Counted from the first letter of the stretch, positions 1 to 11,500 are shown. The stretch is 64,000 nt of DNA from Haliotis asinina (GCF_037392515.1 NC_090290.1:36543253-36607252), one strand, 5' to 3'. Translations and numbers: made by a program. Notes: generated from the sequence alone by a model not told the origin.

Positions 1-320
1 TGTTTCTTGGTAAGATATTTTGAACGATTGCTTGCAAGGGAAATGGTTGATCAACAGTTGAATGATTTGGTCTGAAACCAGCCTGTAAATCTGAGATAAC
101 ATTTCCCTTATCATACTACGTTCGCAGCCTCTTATCTAAAACAGCAGCAAAGGTTTTACATAGAGTATCTATTTGTGAAATCCCTTTATAATTATCCACT
201 ATCTTTCTATCTCCAGACTTATATAATGGACAGATAATGCCTTTACCCCATTGTGCTAGAAATACACCACTATCCAAAAGACTTTGGTCAATAAGGGAAC
301 AATGTAAGTTTTAGTGCATT
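1..320 (-). mobile_element. LINE reverse-transcriptase fragment
   Basis: Read on the minus strand, this stretch encodes a non-LTR retrotransposon reverse-transcriptase piece. A segment reading IICPLYKSGDRK is followed by a VDNYKGIS-type motif and then by QAGFRPNHSTVDQ, the usual order in LINE RT finger/palm domains. At least one in-frame stop lies between the two motifs, so it is a dead fragment. It continues off the window's left edge. It would sit in intron 1 of P450 gene A. Confidence 0.7.
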
Positions 321-456
321 CAAAAGCTCACCTGGAATACCATTTACCTTGTTTAATCGGTCACCATATTAATCATTTTGGGGCTCTGGTTTCTGGACCA
401 TCAGACAAATTACTGAAAAGAGACATGTCAAACACAGTCTCACCCCCAGTACGTAC

Positions 457-766
457 CTTTCCCAAGGCATTTAAAAGCCTTAACTCCAGGAATGAAGCTA
501 GGTCGGTCGATGGTGTTCTCTTCCTGTTTCACAAACGCCTCTTCTATAGCGTCATATCCAGACACCACGATCACCGGATATTGTCCAAAATATATCCTGG
601 CGACTTCGCCATATTTCTTGTGCACCATCGGGAAGAACATATGAGTATTATCTCTCCCTAACAACGCCATGTTGAGGAAGGAACCCAATATCGGCCATTT
701 TGTTGGTCCAGGAGGTGTCTCTCCATCTCTGCCACACTTAGCTGCTATGTCCTCTCCAGCCTCCAT
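457..766 (-). CDS. Cytochrome P450 gene A, exon 1 only (membrane anchor missing)
   Basis: This is the first coding exon of a clan-2-type cytochrome P450 that continues off the left edge. The ATG at 766 is in the same context as in genes B and C, and the exon ends at a GTACGT donor in phase 1, exactly as in its paralogues. It encodes the proline-rich hinge PPGPTKWPILG (from about residue 18) and the A-helix/beta-1 region with KKYGEVARIYFG. Genes B and C have 397-bp exons here; this one has 310 bp. The missing 87 bp (29 codons, in frame) are the hydrophobic N-terminal anchor plus most of the basic linker. The gene may therefore be a pseudogene, may make a P450 not anchored in the ER, or may use another start upstream. 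The downstream exons are not visible, so activity cannot be judged. Confidence 0.8.
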
Positions 767-1069
767 TGTGAAACACGTTACGCTAGATGGTGTGACCCTG
801 AAAGTTGAAATCAGGGTCAAATAGTGTTTGCAGTAATGAAAAGATCGTGCACTTTCATAAACTCGTAAACATACCGCGTTTAGCTTGAATGTTTTGTATT
901 CTATCAACCAGGTTCCTGCGTGACTAGGTTGTGTGCACGACTAAATGCAGTCTTTGTCTGACCATGTTATGTATAGTCAAGCGTTATAAATCCAAGCATG
1001 AAAAAGATTGTGCAACATATGGCAAAACTATGAATCATAAGTGTATTTATTCTGTCATATTCATACATT

Positions 1070-1175
1070 TTGGGCGGTCAGTTTCCCCGACCCAAATCAG
1101 TAGAGAGGAAACTTGTAAAGGTCATAGTTTGATACCTTTTTGTCAGTCTTACTTCCATGTCCCAATGTAGTCATA
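1070..1175 (-). promoter_or_regulatory. Conserved upstream block of P450 gene A
   Basis: A roughly 100-bp block about 300-400 bp upstream of the exon 1 ATG is recognisably the same as blocks upstream of gene B (19575-19672) and gene C (41055-41155). It includes the shared strings GAGGAAACT and GATA-CCTTTTTGT. Position and retention suggest a promoter-proximal region, but common descent from the tandem duplication explains it equally well. No TATA box was assigned. Confidence 0.3.
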
Positions 1176-1204
1176 CCCCTTTCATCTGGAATAAAGTAAA
1201 CGTA

Positions 1205-1690
1205 CAAAGAAGATAGAAGGGTAGCGATGTGTACTGGTGTGCAGTGATTAATAGACAAGTGAAGATCCCGGGTCAGAATAGGCCTTCAACAAACCATGCT
1301 AACAGGCTACTAACGGGATCGGGTGGTCAGACTCGCTGACGTGATTGTCGCATATCATCAATTCCCATTTGCGCAGATCGATGCTCATGCTTATGTTACA
1401 ACGAGGTGTTTCAACAAGAACTGACGTTATCGTGTCAGGTATTTTTGAAAGACAATACATGATACTCATACTGTTGATCACTGGATCGTTTGGTCCAGAC
1501 TCGATTACTTACCAACCGCCGCCATACTACTGGAATATTGCTGAGAGTGGAGTAAAACTAAACTCACTCACTCAGTGATCAATAACCCTATTGTGGATGG
1601 GTAGCTGTCTGCACTGGTATGCAGTGATCAATAACCGTATTGTGGAAGGGTAGCTATCTGCACTGGTATGTGGTGATCAACAGACTCGTC
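1205..1690. repeat. 49-bp minisatellite, few copies, split by a SINE
   Basis: Units built on 'gtggaagggtagctatct' and 'gcactggtatg...gtgatcaat' occur at about 1215-1262 and again at 1575-1690. The SINE at 1262-1577 lies between them. The same unit makes larger arrays upstream of gene B (25815-26462, 27175-27575) and gene C (42420-42775). Confidence 0.75.
1262..1577 (+). mobile_element. SINE, 'GACCCGTGAAGG' family
   Basis: This is a full-length but diverged copy of the common SINE whose body contains AACGGGATCGGGTGGTCAG, GCGCAGATCGATGCTCATG, CCAGACTCGATTA and the CTCACTCACT tail. About 70 bp of unrelated sequence interrupts it near 1393-1465. It sits inside the 49-bp minisatellite. Confidence 0.8.
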
Positions 1691-1699
1691 TAAAAGCCA

Positions 1700-2880
1700 G
1701 GACCACAAGATTGTGAAAATGTGGTGCAGTTTGCATGGGATGTAATTTTCACAATCTGGAATGATTTAGCTACCATTTGATTTGACTACCATGCAGGGGC
1801 CCTTTTAAGGTGCAACATGACATGTCAGTAATTGATAGCTAGATTTAATAATTTGATAATTCTGGTTTGGATTGACGGATTTTCGTCAAAATGGTAGTAT
1901 TGGGATGGTCAGATCATGATTTAAAATTGTGAACAATAGTACTACATATATGATCATCAAGTTAAGGTTAATAATCTGCCATGACAAAATGTGTAAGAAA
2001 TCCGCTTGAACCAGGAAAATATAACACAGACAAGTCTAAAATATTCAATAATATACTGAGCAAACAATGAGCAAGTTACAATGAATTAAAATCCAGATTT
2101 CTAGTAAAATGCAACTGAGTCTAAGTTTAAGCTCGTTTCCACAGTGAGCAGTTAGGCACGGAATCTTGAATAAAGACTTTATGTATATATGTACACACAG
2201 TGTCAGGAACAATCGAGCAAACCGTGGGTATTTAGGGTCTTTTTATTCCTTTGGATGGCAGTGTATACTTGAAAACCCATTACAAGGAAACAAACGTTGG
2301 TAGCGATGTTACATAATATCTGTTCAACAGTAAATGCTCTAGGTTTTATACAGTATCAAAGATACCAAACATGTCAAAGATACTGCTGGACGATCACTAA
2401 AATCACACCAGTACTTAACAGAAAAGTGGAATTGTATTATTCAATTATTCCAGATGTCTTTCGTTGCTCTTCCAAGAATGATGAATGAGTCTTTTCATCA
2501 TAACGCAAGCAACATTTCCGTCATATCAATTCGTATTTATTGCTTTAGTATGCATAGTGTATTCCCGTTTGACATGTTAGTCAAAGTCAAAACTGTAAAG
2601 ATCACAGGAATATGTTTCAAGTCTAAATACATTTGTTGAAGTACAAAACAGGTTCAAGCTCTTACATGTACACCTTCCTGTACATGGACTTTACTTTCAC
2701 AGATATGAAGTCGAAGAATGTTTCCACAAGTTAGCCAGAACGCATTTGCAACATTATCACAGATGGATATTAATTGAAGTTCTATTGGCTTTAAATACAA
2801 AACGTTAAAAAACGTTCACAATATTCCTAGAAAATGTCAAGATAAACATCTTGCTTTACTGTAACGTTCATGAAAATATG
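1700..2880. other. AT-rich spacer with nothing recognised
   Basis: No open frame with recognisable protein similarity, no tandem repeat and no SINE was found here. It lies upstream of gene A in the tandem-duplicated spacer. Confidence 0.5.
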
Positions 2881-2881
2881 A

Positions 2882-3165
2882 GACCCGTGAAGGTCCCGGG
2901 GTAGAATAGGCCTTCAGCGACCCGTGCTTGCCATAAAAAGGCGACTCTGCTTGTCGTAAGAGGCGACTAACGGGATCGGGTGGTCAGGCTCGCTGACATG
3001 TTTGACTCATGTCATTGGTTCCCAATTGCGCAGATCGCTGCTCATGTTGTTGGTCACTGGATTGTTTGTTCCAGACTCGATTATTTACAGACCGCCGCCA
3101 TATTGCTGGAATATTGCTGATTGCGGCGTATAACTAAACTCACTCACTTACTCACTCACAAAAAT
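2882..3165 (+). mobile_element. SINE, 'GACCCGTGAAGG' family, full length
   Basis: It runs from GACCCGTGAAGGTCCCGGGG through GGCGACTAACGGGATCGGG and CCAGACTCGATTATTTACAG to a CTCACTCACTTACTCACTCAC tail. It is one of the better-preserved copies. Internal pol III A/B boxes are not obvious, so the head type is left open. Confidence 0.9.
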
Positions 3166-3235
3166 ATGCAGTCCTCAGTTTTAGTAATATGTAATGATAA
3201 ACAGAAACAAGTTACACACACCGTGGCCATGACAC

Positions 3236-3312
3236 TATGAGCATCGATCTTCGCAAGTAAGTGAGAACAACCACCCGATCCCATTAGTTCCCTCTTGCGA
3301 CAACACCGGTTG
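3236..3312 (-). mobile_element. SINE fragment
   Basis: A partial, reversed copy retaining GAGCATCGATCTTCGCAA and the ACCACCCGATCCCATTAG segment of the SINE body. Both ends are missing. Confidence 0.6.
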
Positions 3313-3397
3313 CCGAAGATCAATTTTACCTCATATTTGTGAACCTGTGGGATGATTAATGAATAAATACATAGTAAGTCTCATGATATGGATTGTA

Positions 3398-3742
3398 GTA
3401 GGGCCGGGATAGGTAACCCGAATACCCGGGATGGGTGGGTAATCCGAGTACCCGTCTCAAAACCCGGACCCGTTATACTCATGTAATTAGTACATCAAAC
3501 AATGTAAAATGTTAAATATTCTTTCACGGAAAAGGTTGCATTAATTTTGAATATTTAGACATAATTTACACTTATTTTTATTTTAATACGTGGTTAAGGT
3601 ACTGGAAATATATATTTTACCCCAGGACTGAAGAATATACAGCTGTATTTGACGTTAGGAATTAACATTGAGGGTATCCGGGTAGGGTAGGGTACTAGAG
3701 GGTGGGGTACGCGGGTTGAAAATTTGGACCCGTCCCAGTCAT
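3398..3742. mobile_element. Probable non-autonomous DNA transposon with GGGTACCC-rich ends
   Basis: The two ends are rich in CCGGG, GGGTA and TACCC strings. They are roughly mirror images: GGGCCGGGATAGGT at the left, and the reverse of GACCCGTCCCAGTC at the right. The 200 bp between them is AT-rich. This layout resembles non-autonomous hAT elements, but no clean target-site duplication was found, so the superfamily is uncertain. Confidence 0.45.
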
Positions 3743-4284
3743 AGAGTGTTGATGTTGATTCGAAATGCTATTCTGATAACACAATATCAGCTGGTCTCTG
3801 CATAAGTCGTACCTCAGTGGGTTCATTGTCGAGCTTTAGTCAATGCGCACAGAATTTGGTATATACGTTGGCATGCGCTTAAGAATTAAATTGCATGGAA
3901 AACCTTGACATGATATATGTATATATGTATATATTGACAATGGTGGTTGACCTCGACTGTACGGATACTAAAAGTACATCTGTCGTTCATTTCCCAATTT
4001 CAGTATGTCACATGACTATCTTGTCCTTTAAACACTTTTCATTTGACGCATCATGGAATTGGCCCCCGTCAACCAATGCCTTCATGAGCTGATGAACGTC
4101 AACAATAAAACATCAGTTCTAAAATATTGACCCATGTAAATGAACAATACCAAGTCGGCTGTAGTCAAAGGCATTGTTCCGAAAGATATTATGAAAGAAC
4201 TAACTGTTATCAGCAGAGTGTGTTGTAAATAAAGGACCTCTTCTGCTTGCCCAGATCTATATACAATGTCAGTCATGCGATACT

Positions 4285-4790
4285 TTTGACTTTGTATAAA
4301 ATGAAAGTTTGTACATTTGCTGCAGAGGTGATTACTCTTTTGAAATTAAACAGATGTTCAGTCATGAATGCTTCTGTTTTCTTTCAACTTCAGTCAAGCA
4401 CATTGTATACTTTCTTTTGAACACTAGTATACTTGTGAATGCAAGATGCACGGTGCTGATGGACAGAATAATAGTATCTGCTGTAGGGAGAGCGGTAAAT
4501 ACAATCATTCAGCATCTTGTATGAGCAAACACATTTCTGCAGCTCTTATGCTAACTTTTCCTTGCTATCCGGCTTTGTCAAATTTGCATAATACGAAAAT
4601 TCCATAACATGACCGACTTGCTTTCAAGTTCCGGCAGGACCCTGATTCGATTCCCCTATTTATGTGTCCCTCGTCGTGATAGCTCCAGGTGCCGTCACTC
4701 TTAAAACAATGCAATCCAACCATGTGAGTCTTTAAAGCATGATAAAACATCTCACTGGGTAGGACATATGGGGTAAGTCACGCCTTTCAC
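4285..4790 (-). repeat. Dispersed repeat, inverted copy of 27640-28440
   Basis: It contains a stretch related in reverse orientation to 27640-28440: the TTTTGAAATTAAACAGA segment, the AGTCAAGCACATTGTA segment and the GGTAAGTCA-type end. Related sequence also occurs around 24380-24600 and 41370-41640. No coding function was recognised. It is probably a mobile or duplicated spacer element. Confidence 0.5.
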
Positions 4791-5239
4791 CCTCACAACG
4801 TTTGTGTTCCAGAACATTTGTCAGTACCTTTGCTGATACTTCTGAATCTTTTGATGTCCTCTTACGGAATTTATTAATGACACAGAATGGTTTGTAACTT
4901 CGGTTTCAGCACTGAAAAATCAGTACACTTTAATCATCAACTGTTTCACGTCAGCATTCAACTTCATTTTTCATCAGGCATGTGTATCCCGTGCACGACG
5001 AGATGGTGGCTGTTCCGTTTCTGCGGTTTCACCCCGCCGTGACAGATAACAACTGTTGCGTTTTCAATGATGATAGTTTCTTAAACAACTTTTTTGGTGG
5101 AGTCCGCAAATTTTTCAAATATAAGCTGTTGGGTATTAGTAAATGAGAAACATGTGTACTATTTATATTTATGTGGCAATTTTGTAGAATGATAAAATTT
5201 GCAATTCATCGGTCCGTTTCTGACTCAAACGGACGGTAG

Positions 5240-6560
5240 CTTGTTTTGTCTCAGTGTTGGTTAACTCACAATACATTAGAGGCGAATTAACTTGGCAGAC
5301 TTGACTACTCCGCCATCACCTTAAAAACAGAGAGAAGACTGTTGAGTCCCTTGAAGTCTTTATACGTAGCAGAGTAAGAAATGACATATATAGAGAGATT
5401 GCAAACAATAATAAATATGCACGACAGATACAGTAGATGTCTAACAATTAAATATAACATTAGCAACATAACAGTGGTACTGTTATTTAGACGAAAGCTC
5501 AACAACAGAGTTGGCAGACTTAAATGACTAGTTTGAGCGTCACTGATTAGAGCAAATACGGTAATACATCTACAATGTAAATTGCTTATGATACTAGACT
5601 GGAATGTATTGTATCTTAGTCTAACTAATGTATATCATAAAGTAACTGTTAACACTTACATTAACAGCATCATAGCGTTACTGATGTTTTAACATATACG
5701 TGTATTTTAAGTACTGTATTATTTCATTGCTTCACCGACGTAGCATAGCACATGTTCGCATGAGCCGGTATTCACGCGAGGGTACCCGCGAGTATTTACT
5801 AATGTACACGTACCCATACTATGTAATTACATGATTATCTATCAACTGGCATATCAACAATCAGTGTACAGCTGAGCTAATATGCTAATATATATTACAT
5901 GTACGAACATACTATTTACACCCATGTTCACTAGCGGTATCGACAAGGGAGATAATACCATGATGCCATATTGTTGTCAGTGGAGCAAAATATTACCCAT
6001 GTAAGTTCGAATTCACCGCGCGGCGACCAAAAAACAATGTTTGTCTCATTTTCTTTTGCTCGGAGCTATACATAAACGTATGGTTAAGACTGTGAAAAGT
6101 AATACACATAAGTGGAGCGCATATGACATGACGTAATTTCAAGATTTTAACTAGAACAATAATAAATCTTACCTTAGAACAGAGTCCCTTGAAGTTTTTA
6201 TTCGTAGCAGAGTGAAATGTCTGCAACTGGACTCAAACCTTCTGTGAGATTTCTCAGTTACCTAATATTGTACCTGTAAACTAACATCTGGTGTACCACT
6301 TGCAATCATGTCTGCTCCATGGAGCGCACTGACCACTTAAAAACATTTATATCACCACGCAACCAACATAAGCTGCTTACAGCGATGTTGCGCCCGGCCA
6401 CGCCTGGGGCATAGTCTTAGTAGCGGCAGCTTGAATTTGTTGCATAATTCAAAGTTACTGATGTGCGATGGCCAGTGACGTGGTCCGCAAGTCGATAACT
6501 TGATGTTAAGAAATATCTGAATGTTTCTCTAACTGTTGAAAAAAAATTTTGAAGTAAATA
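5240..6560. repeat. Tandem-duplicated spacer block (matches 29150-30310)
   Basis: Two long stretches here align in the same order with 29150-30310. The first begins TTAGAGGCGAATTAACTTGG (about 5277-5520). The second covers about 5820-6560 and includes the GAGTCCCTTGAAGT and GATGTGCGATGGCCAGTG strings. About 300 bp between them is unmatched. This is spacer DNA of the P450 tandem duplication. No gene was recognised. Confidence 0.75.
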
Positions 6561-6760
6561 AGCAAGTTATTATTGAAATATGACCACCACAATTTTGGAC
6601 TAATTATGGTAAGTTTAAGACTATGACATTGTCAACACAAACGGAGATTATGCAAAAATACCAGAAGTTCTCATAATCCCAGACAGGGGGATTATACAGA
6701 AATAATGGTAACTCAATTTTTTTAAAACAAATAATTATTATACTATTTATTTTAATTTTA

Positions 6761-6961
6761 ATGGATATTAGAAACTGTAAACTGTTCCCTGTAGCCTTTG
6801 CACTGATTTCGAACAAGACAAAGCAGAAATATGTAAGGTTATTTTCTTTGTTGAAGGACGCCATCGGGAGAAGTATCGACGACAGACTGAACCTGGAGGA
6901 GCATGCAGACCACGAGCCACCTACCACAGAGAACGAGACCAGAGGATCAAGTCATGTCTGA
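6761..6961 (+). pseudogene. MULE-type transposase fragment
   Basis: The open frame reads KLFPVAFALISNKTKQKYVR then LFSLLKDAI. This matches the pattern of the MULE transposase domain (a P-L-V-F-A-L-x-x-N-K core followed by YxRLFxLLKDA). It is too short to be a working gene, and the sequence after LLKDAI does not continue the domain clearly. The last 113 bp (6839-6951) are identical to 30657-30769. The identification rests on motif memory, not on a search. Confidence 0.5.
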
Positions 6962-7014
6962 GATGCAGGTTTCTGATGTTGCCATGTATTAAAAGAGTAA
7001 TTAGATAGAATAAC

Positions 7015-7160
7015 TGTATATGGATGACAACTTCTTTAATACTTGAACACGACGTTTCGATACAGGTTATTGTATCGTTTTCAAAGTGTGAACGATACAG
7101 GGAGAGAACAGTCGATATATATACATAAACTAATTAACAAGTGATGATAAAGACAAAGGG
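7015..7160 (-). repeat. Foldback element fragment with GACGTTTCGATAC hairpin
   Basis: The strand contains TATGGATGACAACTTCTTTA followed by GACGTTTCGATACAGG and a GTATCGTTTTCAAA arm, so the two GATAC/GTATC arms can pair. The order of elements matches 36790-36906. On the minus strand the GTATCGAAACGTCG motif resembles terminal repeats of Penelope-like elements, some of which carry hammerhead-type hairpins. I did not find a complete hammerhead core. Confidence 0.4.
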
Positions 7161-7379
7161 TTAACAATGGATACAAGGATAACATGGAAGCCAGTAGTGC
7201 ATAGAGCCTAGTATGACTACAAGTTAACATTGTGATGATAACTTATTGATCAACTTCAGTCTCGCGTAGGTGAATTCGCCAGTGGATAAACAGATAGCAT
7301 AAATCCAGCTTGATTCATTCAGACAGTGAAAGTACTGTAAGTTCCCATAATCCCTAGCGTAATGATCGACCTTCAGTTG

Positions 7380-7880
7380 GTTGCGATCATCCCTTTTTTT
7401 ATACTGCTTTGAAATCTTGAGTTAGAGATATGTGCGTGTGCTACTTCTATTTCTTGATAAAATGATTTTTTAGTCGCGGTTACTATCCTCTGTCGACAGG
7501 TTTTTAAAATTTGTACATTTATCATGAAATCACAATATGGCCAAGATAATGCCGCTGTGACTACAAAATTCAACTCAGTGGCTAACTATTGAATTTCGTT
7601 ATTAAAGAAGTAGGACAACACTTGCAGGATACGCATTGGTGCATATATTTTTGACAAGAATATTGACGTAATGGAGTAGCCGACATGAAAAAAGCCAGTT
7701 TAAGAATTTTAGCGCACAGATGCCATATGAGGATTTCCTTGTGATTTTCAAAGAGAATTAATGTAAATCTAAATATTATGAGACACTTCACTGGTGAAAT
7801 CCTTACAAGACGAGCCTCTGCCAAAGACAATCTCCATTGTCCGATTTTAATACGCTAGAGGCATGTCGCCTCTGATTTTC
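7380..7880 (-). repeat. Dispersed repeat, reversed copy of 43290-43750
   Basis: Read in reverse, it shares TTGTCTTTGGCAGAG, ATTCTCTTTGAAAATCA and the GCAAACCCCACA-type segment with 43290-43750. Both copies carry a short open frame starting MSLAE, but the frames soon diverge, so coding function is doubtful. The family is not recognised. Confidence 0.5.
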
Positions 7881-8417
7881 AGTGGTTCATTCGTGTGGGG
7901 TTTGCATTTGTTTTGCTCATTGTGCCTAAAGGAGAAATTAATTTTTAGCATTTATGTTTATTATTTAGGAATAATAATCATCGTTTTTGTGCGCAATTAA
8001 CTTGAAAGGTTATTACAAGTGATATGCTTTTCTCGAAGCTAATACGGTCTGATGTTCGCCTGTTTTTCAGCAGTGTTTTTCCGAGCTACAAACAGGCGTA
8101 CATCATATGGTATTACCATAGGGAGAAGCATACAAGGTATTTATCTTACCACTATGTTAAATGTACAAAAGTATCAATTTATTGTATTTTGAAGACTTGT
8201 CAACAAAATAACGTACGCTTCTCGAATGGACCACAGAGGACGTATCCTTACCCATGGACATGGACACAGTAAATATGAGGACTGACACAGTTGTTTACCT
8301 TTGCTGACAGTGAATATGCAGTGTAACTGACATAAAAGTAACCATTGGTACTTTTATCCATGGAAGGTCATATTTTAACAAATGATTACAAATCCTCTGA
8401 TATTATCATGAAAAGAG

Positions 8418-8423
8418 TTTATT
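8418..8423 (-). terminator. Candidate polyadenylation signal of gene B
   Basis: AATAAA on the minus strand lies about 105 bp past the gene B stop codon. This is a plausible distance for a short 3' UTR. Confidence 0.5.
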
Positions 8424-8527
8424 CCCCGCGGTCTCCTCTGGGCCACTGGACCTTATGTGCCGATTACATCGTCCTGGAAGTATATATATTAGTATATACA
8501 TAGGTCTTTCTATTGGCTGCCTGGCTT

Positions 8528-11500
8528 CTAGGTTCTTCTGGAAACAGTGATGTTGGTTTCAGGCGGGCGGACACCTGCCACGGTTCCTATTCCATCATAG
8601 TTCATTGTCTCCATACAGGAAAATGTAAATGCTTGGAGAAGACATGCGAACATCATTATTATTTCCCTTTCAGCAACAACTGATCCGGCACACTTCCTTG
8701 GTCCTGAAATATAGGTAAATGGGATGTTATAACTCATCTACTATGATTATTTTGTTTCCCATGTTCGTTGTTTGACGCCGCACTCAGCAATGATCTCGCT
8801 GAAAAAAATGGCATCGTGATAAAACAATCCAGTAATAACATTATCTGAACATTTTGTACACGATAACACGTGTCACCCAGGTCAGTGAGACTGATCACTA
8901 AATCCATTTTGAGGCATCTTCCAACACCCATGAGTTGCTGAGGACCAATTCTAACAACTGTAATATGAAAATTAATACTCATAGTATAGCACCTTTACAT
9001 ATCTTTAAATATTGTAAAAATATATAAACCCATTGAACTTTTATATATTGTTAATATCTCACCAATTCCAAAAGGCATAAATGCTGGAGGAACTTTGACA
9101 CTGTTGCCATCCAGGAACCGTGAAGGATCAAACTCTTGTGGGTTCTTCCACTGAGTCTCGTCCATATGAGCCGATCTGATGTGGTTGAACATAAGTGTCT
9201 CTCTCGGAATATGGAAACCCTTCAAATCCATTTCGGTTCTAGTGAGATGTGGTGCAGAGGCAGGAACTGGAATAGATAGAAAACTTAAACATTGTTTTGA
9301 TCAGAATTTTTTGAAAGAGTCATCTTTTGTTGCGTAAAATCGTCACCATTTTGATTTACTTGTCATGGTGGTATATCGTGTCTCAGGACCTTCAGTAAAA
9401 GCCGGAACCTGACTGAACTATCCGAGATAAGTAGATACATTACTTTCCATTTAACTTAACTTAAAATATTGGCCTTCATTTGCACTCATGCTGTTGATCG
9501 CAGGTTAGTCTGGTCCAGACTCGATTATTTACAGGCCGTCGCCATATAGCTGGAATACTGCTGAGTGCGGCGTAAAACTAAACTCTCTGTCGTTTAACTT
9601 TCACACATATCTATTCATAACTAGTGTTTGGAGTTTACTGTATATGAGCAATCCCAATCTACCTACAAAATGCAATGTGCTCGTTCATGGTTCATTCATA
9701 TCATTTTAGTAAGCTTTGATCTCGAGGGGCTTAACGAAATTACTTGCATCATCTGTAATATTGTTATTGCCATTATACAGAACTGACTGTGTGTCAAAAT
9801 AGGACCAGGACGTAGTGTACTTCATTCTGCATACAGTACGGATTTCTTTAACTCAAATGAAAGAAGATGATATACATAAATACATACATACATACATACA
9901 TACATACATACATACATACATACATGCATGCATGCATGCATGCATACATACATACAAACATACATACATACATACATACATACATACATACATGAGATCG
10001 CTGAATGGGATCGTCCATAAGACCATCCTCCCTTAATAAAGCTTACTGAACTAAATGAACTTCTGTAAAACCTATCTCATTTACTCACTCACCTATTGTC
10101 ACTAGACGCTGTGTCTCATATACTGTAGCACGCACATTGGGTAGTCTCTCTATGTCTAAAAACTTGACGGGACGGGATTTGCCGCATACCTTGAGAACAG
10201 AGATGATGTCATATACGGGGTGTATTTTCCATTGGGAATCAGAAGTGATGATCCAAGTCTGTTGCTTTGTGACTGTCTACATGTGTATATTTTCTATTTT
10301 CCATTTCCGATTAATATCCCCTCTTTCCATCTGAGTTATTATCGATACTGTAGCACACGCATTGGGCAGTTTGTCGTTGCCCGAAAACTTGACGAGACGG
10401 GATTTGCCACATACCTTCAGAACAGATATGATGTCATATGTCAAACTTTTTCCCCTAGTAATTACATGTGATGGTCCACGTGAAGTGCATTGTATTCCTT
10501 TCTTCACGTTATTCTTTCTTTCCATCTGAGTTTAATATACCGACGGCGTTGATGTCAAGTCTCCTATGCAGGTATATATCTCGTCCATTCTCTTCAGCCG
10601 AATTTCCCTACCCACAGGATACACATAACTTCAAAGGGATACGCGCTACTACCAATTGAACAGACGTACAATATAAGTTGTTAACTGGTCATGAGGGGCA
10701 CATGGGTTAATGTCGGGCTCGGGAACAGAAACAAACACCGGGGGTACATCAACCCATGGGCCCAGAGGAACCAGTGAACACCGTATTTATCTTACCGAAC
10801 CCTTAAATGTTAATTTTCAATTGTTTGAAGCACGGGTGCAAATCTCTTTCTAGCCATCGCTAGATTTTGCAGACAGCAAAATCATAGTTAGAGTTATCTC
10901 TCTTCCATCGTTTTGGATTACGTTTCGCAAAACATGTAATTTCCGTACGTTATGCGTGATGCAGGGTTATTCGACATAAAACATTACTGCTACGAAGTAC
11001 CAAATGAGTTCAGCATTCCAAGTGGGCAACATAGAAATGTTACTCACTTGTACGCGGGAGACACTGGAAATAATAGAAGAGTGCTAAGCCAATCAGAAAA
11101 CGACATTATATTTTTTCCTGGAACAAATTATCTAATCGATATGCTCGGATAGTTATTTCTTAGTTGTATTTGTGTTCGCTACAACCGTGTTCATCTGTAC
11201 TCATGTACCATCATCCCAGGGTCTAAATGTTCACCTCATCAATCTCTTCTTGGCACTTTGTTTGCACGCTCGGATGTCCAGTTACATAAATCACAGCCCA
11301 GCCAAGAGTCCATCCAATTGGGGGCCCTCCTGCGGTAAAACACTCCTCCAGACTCACGGCTATATTGCCATCTGCAGGACAAATATACCATACATTCCAA
11401 AAGTTACCAGGAAAAAAGAAGATATGCAAGCTTGTCTTTAAAGTTGCGCATGAATCATCTAAATACATTAATTCCCATTTCCTTTTCTACAAGACGCCAC

